A stretch of DNA of 64,000 nucleotides from NCBI GenBank assembly GCA_041905525.1, contig JAYRKY010000010.1, positions 50,061 through 114,060 of the forward strand, in the 5' to 3' direction. Source of the DNA: SHVO01 sp041905525. Its GTDB lineage: Bacteria; Pseudomonadota; Alphaproteobacteria; Rhodospirillales; Rhodospirillaceae. The notes under the pieces were generated by a model that had not been told where the DNA came from, ran no database searches, and saw only the letters and a list, made by a program, of their open reading frames with translations. Both the position numbers and the translations under genes were made by a program. Of this stretch, positions 25,467 to 32,433 are shown in pieces (within the stretch, counting starts at the first letter, position 1; every line of letters begins with the position of its first letter).

Positions 25467-26207
25467 ATGTTCGATCTGACAGGAAAAAAGGCCCTGGTAA
25501 CGGGCGCAAGCGGCGCCATCGGCGGCGCCATTGCCCGCGCGCTGCATGCCCAGGGCGCCACCGTCGCGCTGCACGGCACCCGCAAGGAAGCCCTCGACGC
25601 CCTCGCGGTTGAGCTCGGCGATCGCACGCACGTTCTCGTCGCCGACCTCTCAGGCGGCGCCGAAGTGGTGGAAAAGATGATCCCCGAGACCGAAGCGGCT
25701 CTTGGTCAGGTCGATATCCTTGTGAACAATGCCGGCGTCACGCGCGACGGCCTGATCTTGCGCATGAAGGATGACGACTTCTGGACGGTCATCGACATCA
25801 ATCTCGGCGTGGCGTTTCGACTCTGCCGCGCCGCCGTGAAGGGCATGATGAAGCGCCGCTTCGGCCGCATCATCAATATCTCTTCGGTCGTCGGCGCGAC
25901 GGGCAATCCAGGGCAGACCAATTACGTGGCCTCGAAGGCCGGCCTTGTCGGCCTGACCAAGTCGTTGGCGCAGGAGGTTGGCAGCCGCGGCATCACCGTG
26001 AATGCGGTTGCGCCGGGCCTCGTGACCAGCGCGATCTCCGATAAGCTGACCGAAGACCAGAAGAACCGGATGCTTCAGAACGTTCCGGTCGGCCGGATCG
26101 GAGAAGGGGCGGACATCGCGGCCGCCGTTGTTTATCTCGCGAGCGCCGAAGCCAGTTACGTGACCGGGCAGACGCTTCACGTAAATGGCGGTATGGCTAT
26201 GATTTAA
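25467..26207 (+). CDS. fabG: 3-oxoacyl-ACP reductase
   Basis: NADPH-dependent reduction of 3-oxoacyl-ACP in the fatty-acid elongation cycle. The 246-residue short-chain dehydrogenase has GASGAIGG at the cofactor loop (residues 13-20), NNAGV near 88, catalytic Ser in NISSVVGA and YVASK near 151. The C-terminal YVTGQTLHVNGGMAMI is diagnostic of FabG. It lies between fabD and acpP. The Ala in GASGAIGG replaces the more usual Arg-Gly, which is common in alphaproteobacterial FabG. Confidence 0.95.
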   Translation: MFDLTGKKALVTGASGAIGGAIARALHAQGATVALHGTRKEALDALAVELGDRTHVLVADLSGGAEVVEKMIPETEAALGQVDILVNNAGVTRDGLILRMKDDDFWTVIDINLGVAFRLCRAAVKGMMKRRFGRIINISSVVGATGNPGQTNYVASKAGLVGLTKSLAQEVGSRGITVNAVAPGLVTSAISDKLTEDQKNRMLQNVPVGRIGEGADIAAAVVYLASAEASYVTGQTLHVNGGMAMI

Positions 26208-26389
26208 AAGAGGAAACCGGACCTGAAGCTGCCTGCCGTAGCCCTAGCCAAGAAAAAGGTAATGTGCTACTGACACCCTCACTTCGATGGGGGCCGGGAG
26301 CTCGGGCCGCGGGTCTGGCGCGAACCACAGTTCGTGAAAGACGTCGATTGCAGACATCATCACCAACAAGAACCGATTAGAGGAAAAGA

Positions 26390-26626
26390 ATGAGTGACGT
26401 TGCTGAACGCGTGAAAAAGATTGTCGTCGAGCATCTCGGCGTTGATGAAGCCAAGGTCACCGACAATGCGAGCTTTATCGACGATTTGGGCGCCGACAGC
26501 TTGGACACGGTCGAGCTGGTGATGGCGTTTGAAGAAGAATTCAGCGTCGAAATCCCTGACGACGCGGCGGAAAAGATCCTGACGGTGAAGGACGCGATCG
26601 CCTTCATTCAGGCGAACGCGAAGTAA
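26390..26626 (+). CDS. acpP: Acyl carrier protein
   Basis: Carries growing acyl chains on a phosphopantetheine arm. The 78-residue acidic protein has the attachment Ser in the canonical GADSLDTVELVMAFEEEF motif near residue 36. A strong GAGGAAAAGA lies just before the ATG. A 182-base gap separates it from fabG and probably holds its own promoter, as acpP is usually made in excess over its neighbours. Confidence 0.98.
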   Translation: MSDVAERVKKIVVEHLGVDEAKVTDNASFIDDLGADSLDTVELVMAFEEEFSVEIPDDAAEKILTVKDAIAFIQANAK

Positions 26627-26682
26627 TTGGCGATTGCGGCTGATCCTCGTCATCGCCGCAGCTAGCACAGTGCAACGGACCC

Positions 26683-26702
26683 GTGCCGCCGCGTGGCGGC
26701 AC
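26683..26702 (+). terminator. Hairpin downstream of acpP
   Basis: An eight-bp perfect stem GTGCCGCC / GGCGGCAC with loop GCGT, 57 bases after the acpP stop. There is only a short T-poor tail (TAGGTTTATGG), so it may be a 3' stabilising structure or weak terminator for the abundant acpP transcript. Confidence 0.5.
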
Positions 26703-26718
26703 TAGGTTTATGGAATTG

Positions 26719-26759
26719 CCAGTGTCCGGTTTCGGACATCCGCTCAAGCCGGACACTGG
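26719..26759 (+). promoter_or_regulatory. Mutually exclusive hairpins before fabF
   Basis: CCAGTGTCCGG (26719-26729) pairs perfectly with CCGGACACTGG (26749-26759). Part of the same left arm (TGTCCG, 26723-26728) can instead pair with CGGACA (26733-26738) across a four-base loop. The two foldings exclude each other, the layout of an attenuator or RNA switch, 85 bases before the fabF start. No T-run follows the long stem. Confidence 0.5.
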
Positions 26760-26843
26760 TGCGCCTCGACGCGGAATACGCCCTCGCGCGGATTTCCCCG
26801 ATCGACAGGCGGTACGTTAGTTCTCGTCCGGGACCACGGCATC

Positions 26844-28118
26844 ATGAGTTATGAACCGAAGCGCATCGTTGTAACCGGTATCGGGCTGGTCACACCGCTC
26901 GGCATGGGCGTGAAAGGCAATTGGGAATCCCTGATTGCCGGCAAGTCCGGCCTTGCGGCCATCGACCGGTTCAAGGTCGACGACCTTCCGTGCCGCATTG
27001 GCGGCGCGGTGCCCACCGCCGCCGAGCACCCGTACAAATTCATCGCCGACGATTACGTCGCGGCCAAGGATCGCCGCCGCATGGACGATTTCATCGTCTA
27101 TGCGATGGCCGCAGCGCAAGAAGCCGTCGCAGATTCCGGTTGGGTTCCGCCCACCGAGGAGGCGCGCAACCGCACCGGCGTCATGATCGGCTCGGGCATC
27201 GGCGGTCTGGCCACGATCGACGACACGTCGCAGACACTCGCCGCGCAAGGCCCGCGCCGCGTGTCTCCCTTCTTTATTCCCGCGAGCCTGATCAACCTTG
27301 CCTCGGGCCAGGTCTCTATCAAATACGGTTTCCGCGGTCCCAACCATGCGCCGGTGACGGCGTGTGCGACGGGCGCCCACGCCATCGGCGACGCTGCGCG
27401 TCTCATCAAGTACGGCGATGCGGATGTCATGGTCGCGGGCGGCGCGGAATCCGCGCTTTGCCGCCTCGGCATCGCCGGTTTCGCCGCGATGAAGGCGCTG
27501 TCCACAAGCTACAACGATACGCCGACAAAAGGCTCGCGTCCGTGGGACAAGGGCCGCGATGGGTTCGTGATGGGCGAGGGCGCCGGGGTTGTGGTGCTCG
27601 AGGACTACGAACACGCCAAGAAACGCGGCGCCAAGATATACGGCGAAATCCTCGGCTACGGCCTCGCCGGCGACGCATTCCACCTGACCGCGCCCGCTGA
27701 AGACGGCTCGGGCGGCTTCCGCGCGATGACTGCCGCGCTCAAGGACGCCAAGCTGTCACCCGACCAAATCGACTATATCAACGCGCACGGCACTTCGACG
27801 CCCAAGGGCGACGAGATCGAACTGGGCTCCGTGAAGCGCCTGTTCGGCGATCACGCCTACAAACTCTCGATGTCCTCCACCAAGTCGGCGATCGGGCACT
27901 TGCTCGGAGCCGCCGGGGCTGTCGAGGCGATTTACAGCATCCTCGCGCTGCGCGATCAGGTGGCGCCGCCGACGCTCAATCTCGATGATCCGTCGGAAGG
28001 CTGCGACATCGACTTGGTGCCGCACCAGTCCAAGCAGCGGAAGATCCGTTACGTCCAGTCGAACTCCTTTGGGTTCGGCGGGACAAACGCCTCCGTCGTC
28101 ATCGGGCCTGCGCCCTAA
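26844..28118 (+). CDS. fabF: 3-oxoacyl-ACP synthase II
   Basis: Condenses malonyl-ACP with acyl-ACP in fatty-acid elongation. The 424-residue thiolase-fold protein begins KRIVVTGIGLVTPLG. The catalytic triad is visible: Cys in TACATGAHAIGDAARLI near 172, His in INAHGTSTPKGDEIEL near 310 and His in STKSAIGHLLGAAGAVEA near 346. The C-terminal NSFGFGGTNASVV is diagnostic. The mltG gene follows after 15 bases, an arrangement common in alphaproteobacteria. Confidence 0.97.
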   Translation: MSYEPKRIVVTGIGLVTPLGMGVKGNWESLIAGKSGLAAIDRFKVDDLPCRIGGAVPTAAEHPYKFIADDYVAAKDRRRMDDFIVYAMAAAQEAVADSGWVPPTEEARNRTGVMIGSGIGGLATIDDTSQTLAAQGPRRVSPFFIPASLINLASGQVSIKYGFRGPNHAPVTACATGAHAIGDAARLIKYGDADVMVAGGAESALCRLGIAGFAAMKALSTSYNDTPTKGSRPWDKGRDGFVMGEGAGVVVLEDYEHAKKRGAKIYGEILGYGLAGDAFHLTAPAEDGSGGFRAMTAALKDAKLSPDQIDYINAHGTSTPKGDEIELGSVKRLFGDHAYKLSMSSTKSAIGHLLGAAGAVEAIYSILALRDQVAPPTLNLDDPSEGCDIDLVPHQSKQRKIRYVQSNSFGFGGTNASVVIGPAP

Positions 28119-28133
28119 ACCCACCGGCCTCCC

Positions 28134-29126
28134 ATGATTGCCCGGCTCGCCGCCGCGTTCCTCTTTCTCCTCGTGGTGATAGGCGCGGCCGCCGGTGGCG
28201 CATACTTGTGGTTCGCGCGCGAGGTCGTCGCGCCGGGACCCCTTCAGCAGCCCACGACCGTAGTCATCAACTCCGGCTCCGGCCTCAGCGCCATCTCGCG
28301 TGAACTCGAAGGTGCCGGCGTGATCGCCCATGCCCGTCTGTTCGAGCTCGAGGCGCGGCGCAGCGGCCAGGCGCGTGCCTTGAAACCCGGCGAATATCAG
28401 TTCCCGGCGGCGGTCAGCATTGCGGCGACGCTCGACAAGATTGTGCGGCACGACGTTGTCGCCCGCTTCGTGACCGTGCCCGAAGGCCTCGTGACCGCGA
28501 ATATTGCGCGCATCCTGCTCGACGCGCCCGGCCTCATCGGCGACGTTCCGGCCGACATTGATGACGGCGACCTCCTACCGGAAACCTATCGCTATGAGTG
28601 GGGCGATACCCGCGCCTCGATCGTCGCACGCATGCGCGCCGCGCGGGATCAGGCGTTGCAGGAGCTTTGGGAAAAGCGCGCGCCCGATTTGCCGGTGTCG
28701 TCCGCCCAGGAGGCCGTGATCCTGGCCTCGATCGTCGAGAAGGAAACGGGTGTCGCGTCCGAGCGTCCCCGCGTCGCGGCCGTCTTCATCAACCGGCTCA
28801 AGCGCGGCATGAAGCTGCAATCCGATCCTACGGTCATCTACGGCATCGCGCCCGAGGCGGGCGACCTGAACCGGCCGATCACCCGCGCCGATCTCGAAGC
28901 GGCGAACGCCTTCAACACCTACATTGTAACAGGATTGCCCCCGTCGCCGATCTGCCATCCAGGGCGCGCGGCGCTTGCCGCGGTCTTGAATCCGCATCAG
29001 TCTGATGAGCTATATTTCGTGGCGGACGGCACCGGGGGACACGCCTTCGCCGCGACGCTCGCGGAGCACAACAAAAACGTCGCGCGCTGGCGCAAGCTCG
29101 AACGCGCGACGAAAACCGCGCCGTGA
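28134..29126 (+). CDS. mltG: Endolytic murein transglycosylase MltG
   Basis: Inner-membrane lytic transglycosylase that cuts nascent glycan strands and helps set their length. The 330-residue protein has one N-terminal membrane helix (about 5-27), a LysM-like subdomain (TVVINSGSGLSAISRELEGAGVI) and the YceG catalytic domain. The catalytic Glu is in LASIVEKETG near residue 205, followed by FINRLKRGMKLQSDPTVIYG, FNTYIVTGLPPSPICHPG and ELYFVADGTGGHAFAATLAEHN. It is probably co-transcribed with fabF. Confidence 0.96.
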   Translation: MIARLAAAFLFLLVVIGAAAGGAYLWFAREVVAPGPLQQPTTVVINSGSGLSAISRELEGAGVIAHARLFELEARRSGQARALKPGEYQFPAAVSIAATLDKIVRHDVVARFVTVPEGLVTANIARILLDAPGLIGDVPADIDDGDLLPETYRYEWGDTRASIVARMRAARDQALQELWEKRAPDLPVSSAQEAVILASIVEKETGVASERPRVAAVFINRLKRGMKLQSDPTVIYGIAPEAGDLNRPITRADLEAANAFNTYIVTGLPPSPICHPGRAALAAVLNPHQSDELYFVADGTGGHAFAATLAEHNKNVARWRKLERATKTAP

Positions 29127-29171
29127 CGTTCGCCGTTCGCGGCGCTCTCATTTGGAAAGATCGACACCGTC

Positions 29172-29912
29172 ATGATGGACTTCCTCACCAACCCGGATTT
29201 GTGGGCGGCGCTCCTGACGCTGACCGCGCTCGAAATCGTTCTGGGCATCGACAACGTCATCTTTCTCTCCATCGTCTCCAGCCGCCTGCCGGCTCACCAA
29301 CAGCAGAAGGCGCGGCGGATCGGGCTCATCCTCGCCCTTGTCATGCGCGTGGCGCTGCTGAGCAGCGTCTCGTGGATCGCCGGTCTGACAGCGCCCATCA
29401 TGACAATCGGCGATTTCGCACTCAGCTGGCGGGATGTGGTTCTGGGATTTGGAGGATTGTTCCTGCTCTACAAAGGAACGCACGAGATTCACAATTCGAT
29501 GGAGGGAGAGGAAGAGCACGAAGATCGCCCGACGACGACGTTTGCTTCTGCGATCATGCAGATCGTTGTGCTCGATGTTGTCTTCTCCCTCGATTCCGTC
29601 ATCACCGCAGTGGGCATGACTGACAACTTGCCCGTGATGATCGCGGCTATTGTCATCGCAATCCTTGTAATGATGTTCGCCGCCGAACCGGTCAGTTCCT
29701 TCGTCAACCGCCATCCCACCGTGAAGATGCTTGCTCTCGGCTTTCTCCTCCTCGTCGGCATGGCGTTGATGGCTGACGCCGCTCATTTCCATATCCCGCG
29801 TGGATATCTCTACTTTGCGATCGGCTTCTCGATCCTGATCGAAAGCCTTAATCTCATCGCCGCAGCGCGAAAGAAGAAGGCGCGCGAGGCCCGGAAAGGA
29901 AAAGCGGTCTGA
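29172..29912 (+). CDS. TerC family membrane protein, copy 1
   Basis: A 246-residue protein with about seven membrane helices. TerC hallmarks are the intramembrane acidic motifs LEIVLGIDNVIFL near residue 20 and VVFSLDSVITAVGM near 135. The family includes YkoY/Alx-type manganese exporters and suppliers of metal to secreted enzymes. A charged cytoplasmic loop (about 105-125, EGEEEHED) and a basic tail (KKKAREARKGKAV) flank the core. Its stop overlaps the start of the second copy by one base. No yybP-ykoY riboswitch-like leader is evident in the 45 bases before it. Substrate is inference. Confidence 0.88.
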   Translation: MMDFLTNPDLWAALLTLTALEIVLGIDNVIFLSIVSSRLPAHQQQKARRIGLILALVMRVALLSSVSWIAGLTAPIMTIGDFALSWRDVVLGFGGLFLLYKGTHEIHNSMEGEEEHEDRPTTTFASAIMQIVVLDVVFSLDSVITAVGMTDNLPVMIAAIVIAILVMMFAAEPVSSFVNRHPTVKMLALGFLLLVGMALMADAAHFHIPRGYLYFAIGFSILIESLNLIAAARKKKAREARKGKAV

Positions 29913-30646
29913 TGCTCGAGTATCTTCTCAGCCCCGAAACCTGGGCGGCCCTCGCGACCCTGACTGTCCTCGAGATCGTTCTCGGCATCGACAACCTGGT
30001 CTTCTTGGCGATTACCTCCGCGCGCCTGCCGGCTCACCAGCAGGCCTCTGCCCGGCGCATCGGCCTGTTCATGGCGTTGTTCCTGCGCATCGCCCTACTT
30101 TCGACGCTGACCTTCATTGCCGCTTTGACCACCCCGATCACCACCATCGGCGCGTTCGCATTGAGCTGGCGCGATGTGGTGCTCGGAGTCGGCGGCCTCT
30201 ACCTCGTCTACAAGGGCGTGATGGAAATTCACGAAGCTGTCGAAGGCGGCGAGGGTCCGGACGCCAAGCCGCGCCCGCCGGCGTCGTACATCAGCGTGAT
30301 CTCGACGATCATGATCCTCGACCTCGTGTTCTCGCTCGATTCCATCATCACCGCCGTGGGCATGACCGACAACTTGCCGGTGATGATCGCAGCCATCGTC
30401 ATTGCCATTCTTGTGATGATGTTTGCCGCCAATTCCGTGTCGGGTTTCATCAATCGCCATCCCACCATCAAGATGCTGGCGCTGGCCTTCCTGATATTGG
30501 TGGGCACCGCTCTGATCGCCGACGCGGCGCATTTCCATATTCCACGCGGCTATCTCTATTTCGCCATCGCGTTTTCGATCGGTGTCGAGACCCTCAACCT
30601 TCTCGCCGCTCGCCGCAGGACAAGCAAGACTGACGCCGTCGAATGA
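29912..30646 (+). CDS. TerC family membrane protein, copy 2
   Basis: A 244-residue close paralogue of the preceding gene. Motifs LEIVLGIDNLVFLAI and LVFSLDSIITAVGMTDNLPVMIAAIVIAILVMMFAA are shared nearly residue for residue. DNA identity is also high around the second motif, which points to a tandem gene duplication. It differs in the cytoplasmic loop, which is Gly/Pro-rich (EGGEGPDAKPRPPA), and in its short tail. It overlaps both neighbours (one base and four bases), so the three TerC-type genes form one tightly coupled operon. Confidence 0.88.
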   Translation: MLEYLLSPETWAALATLTVLEIVLGIDNLVFLAITSARLPAHQQASARRIGLFMALFLRIALLSTLTFIAALTTPITTIGAFALSWRDVVLGVGGLYLVYKGVMEIHEAVEGGEGPDAKPRPPASYISVISTIMILDLVFSLDSIITAVGMTDNLPVMIAAIVIAILVMMFAANSVSGFINRHPTIKMLALAFLILVGTALIADAAHFHIPRGYLYFAIAFSIGVETLNLLAARRRTSKTDAVE

Positions 30647-31560
30647 TGGAGACGCTCCTTAACGCGGAGATGTGGGCAAGTCTGCTCACGATCATCGGCA
30701 TAAACATTGTCCTTTCCGGGGACAATGCTGTTGTCATCGCGTTGGCGTGTCGTACCCTCCCGCCGCGGCAGCAATCATTGGGGATCGCCTTCGGTGCCGG
30801 CGCCGCGGTGCTGCTTCGTATCGTATTTACCGTCTTCATCGCCTACCTCCTGACGGTGCAATTCCTCAAGATCGCCGGCGGATTGCTCTTGTTCTGGGTC
30901 GGCTACAAACTCATGACCGAAGAGGGCGGCGATGACGACGTCGCCGCCGGCGCGAGCCTTTGGCAGGCGGTGCGCATTGTCGTGATCGCGGATGCGGTGA
31001 TGAGTCTCGACAACGTCATTGCCGTCGCCGCGGCGGCCCACGGCAACACGGTCCTACTGATCGCCGGCCTTGTCATTAGTATTCCCATGGTGGTGTACGG
31101 CGCTACGCTGCTCATCAAGCTCATCGAGCGGTTCCCGGTCATCGTCCCGGCCGGTGCGGCCATGATTGGCTACATCGGGGGAGAGGTGCTGGTGAGCGAT
31201 ACGGCGATCCATGATTGGCTTGAGCAGCACCTCGTGTGGCTGCGCCACGTGGCGCCTGTGGTGGGCGCGGTCGCCGTGATCCTGGTGAGCCGCATTATCA
31301 AGCCAAAATCCGACGGCAGGACGGACACGCAGGAAGCCGCGGCAGGCGCGGGGCTGTTCGCCGGCCGCGCGGCCCTTACGCGGGTGGCCGCCTTTCTAAT
31401 CGGCGGGGCCGGTTATCTGGTGGGCGAGCCCGTGCCGGGCAAGACCGACGGCGCGCTCATTCTCGCGCTCCACGCCCTGCTGCCGATCTTCGCCGCCATC
31501 GTTGCGATTATCCTGGGTGAATACCTGGCCCGCCAGGTGGTCCGCTTGCAGCGCGCCTAG
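30643..31560 (+). CDS. TerC family membrane protein, YjbE-type (copy 3)
   Basis: A 305-residue member of the TerC superfamily but of the YjbE-like branch. The motifs are NIVLSGDNAVVIALACRTLP near residue 20 and DAVMSLDNVIAVAAAAHGN near 115. The C-terminal extension (about 210-305) has two or three additional membrane segments after a soluble loop (IIKPKSDGRTDTQEAAAGAG). It overlaps copy 2 by four bases (ATGA) and meets the convergent KaiB-like gene at its stop. Metal transport is a family inference. Confidence 0.87.
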   Translation: MMETLLNAEMWASLLTIIGINIVLSGDNAVVIALACRTLPPRQQSLGIAFGAGAAVLLRIVFTVFIAYLLTVQFLKIAGGLLLFWVGYKLMTEEGGDDDVAAGASLWQAVRIVVIADAVMSLDNVIAVAAAAHGNTVLLIAGLVISIPMVVYGATLLIKLIERFPVIVPAGAAMIGYIGGEVLVSDTAIHDWLEQHLVWLRHVAPVVGAVAVILVSRIIKPKSDGRTDTQEAAAGAGLFAGRAALTRVAAFLIGGAGYLVGEPVPGKTDGALILALHALLPIFAAIVAIILGEYLARQVVRLQRA

Positions 31561-31823
31561 GTCAATTCAAGCCCGGCAACGAGCGTGTCTTTGCGCGAAA
31601 GGTCGCCGAAGAGCCGCCGCACGGGGTCCGGTTTGATCCGGAACAGAGTCGGCGTCGCATAGACATCATCATTCAACGCCGAGATGGGGTCCTCAAGCAC
31701 GTCGATGATCTCCACAGTCATGCGCGTGCCGAATTCCCTTTGCAGATCTTGTACCGTTTGAATTGCGCGCTCGGCGCTCGGCGTGTGACCCGTGACGTAG
31801 AGTCTCAAGCTAATAGGATTCAT
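31557..31823 (-). CDS. KaiB-like protein
   Basis: An 88-residue protein covering the KaiB domain almost end to end: LRLYVTGHTPSAERAI, VEIIDVLEDP, YATPTLFRI and PVRRLFGDLS followed by LVAGLEL. In cyanobacteria KaiB binds KaiC and switches fold. In proteobacteria KaiB homologues often occur with KaiC, kinases or response regulators and are linked to stress responses. No kaiC lies in the window. The gene follows a single-domain response regulator by 11 bases, so they are probably co-transcribed. The ATG at 31823 is chosen because upstream residues belong to another frame of the regulator gene. Confidence 0.85.
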   Translation of the reverse strand: MNPISLRLYVTGHTPSAERAIQTVQDLQREFGTRMTVEIIDVLEDPISALNDDVYATPTLFRIKPDPVRRLFGDLSRKDTLVAGLELT

Positions 31824-31834
31824 CTTCGACCTAG

Positions 31835-32233
31835 CTAGTGCCGGTGCGGCGGGGTGGTGTCGATACGGCGCGTGAGCGCGCCGTCGGCGATGGCGCGGAT
31901 TTCGGCCAGGGTCAGCGGCTTTCGCGCCAAGTCGAAACTGATCCCGCGATGCTGCAGATCCTTCAGCGGTTTTAAGAACTCGCCGTAAAACGCGGTTACG
32001 ATAAAGACCGGAACGCCGGGACAAATCTGATGGAGTCGGGCGAGGGTCTCGACACCGTTCATCTCGGGCATCTTGAGATCGAGAAAGACGAGATCTGGCC
32101 GGTTTCGCTGCGCCGACTCGATGCCGGCCGCTCCGCCGCTTGTCGCCTCAAGGCTGTAACTGCGCCCCGCCAAGGCCGCGAGGAAGGTCTCGCGGACGCC
32201 GGCGTCGTCGTCGATAATAAGAATGCGTTTCAC
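31835..32233 (-). CDS. Single-domain response regulator
   Basis: A 132-residue receiver domain with no output domain. The acidic pocket is IIDDD (residues 6-10), the phospho-acceptor Asp is in LVFLDLKMPEMNG near 52, Thr in FIVTAFYG near 82 and Lys in DLARKPLT near 105. All signalling residues are present. GTG at 32233 (VKRILIIDDD) is the family-consistent start; an ATG at 32284 would add 17 residues. It probably acts through protein partners, perhaps the KaiB-like protein encoded just downstream. The gene diverges from the PAS-GGDEF-EAL gene across a 200-base region. Confidence 0.88.
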   Translation of the reverse strand: MKRILIIDDDAGVRETFLAALAGRSYSLEATSGGAAGIESAQRNRPDLVFLDLKMPEMNGVETLARLHQICPGVPVFIVTAFYGEFLKPLKDLQHRGISFDLARKPLTLAEIRAIADGALTRRIDTTPPHRH

Positions 32234-32433
32234 CAATTTCTCTTTAAATATCAGTCGGTTTACGGCGTGCGGAGGCTTTTCCACAACCTCGGTTTGGTGG
32301 CACCACCTCCCCGTGCTTGCAACCGCTGGTGCAGACCCCTAACATAGTTTCGAATAAAAACGATATCTACTCAAAATAAAAACAGCGGCCGGAAGAATCC
32401 GCGCCGCGCAGGAGTGGGAAGTGGGGACCGTGA

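Noticed and set aside
29127..29171. Manganese riboswitch (yybP-ykoY) before the first TerC gene
   Set aside because: The gap is only 45 bases and shows none of the conserved riboswitch loops.
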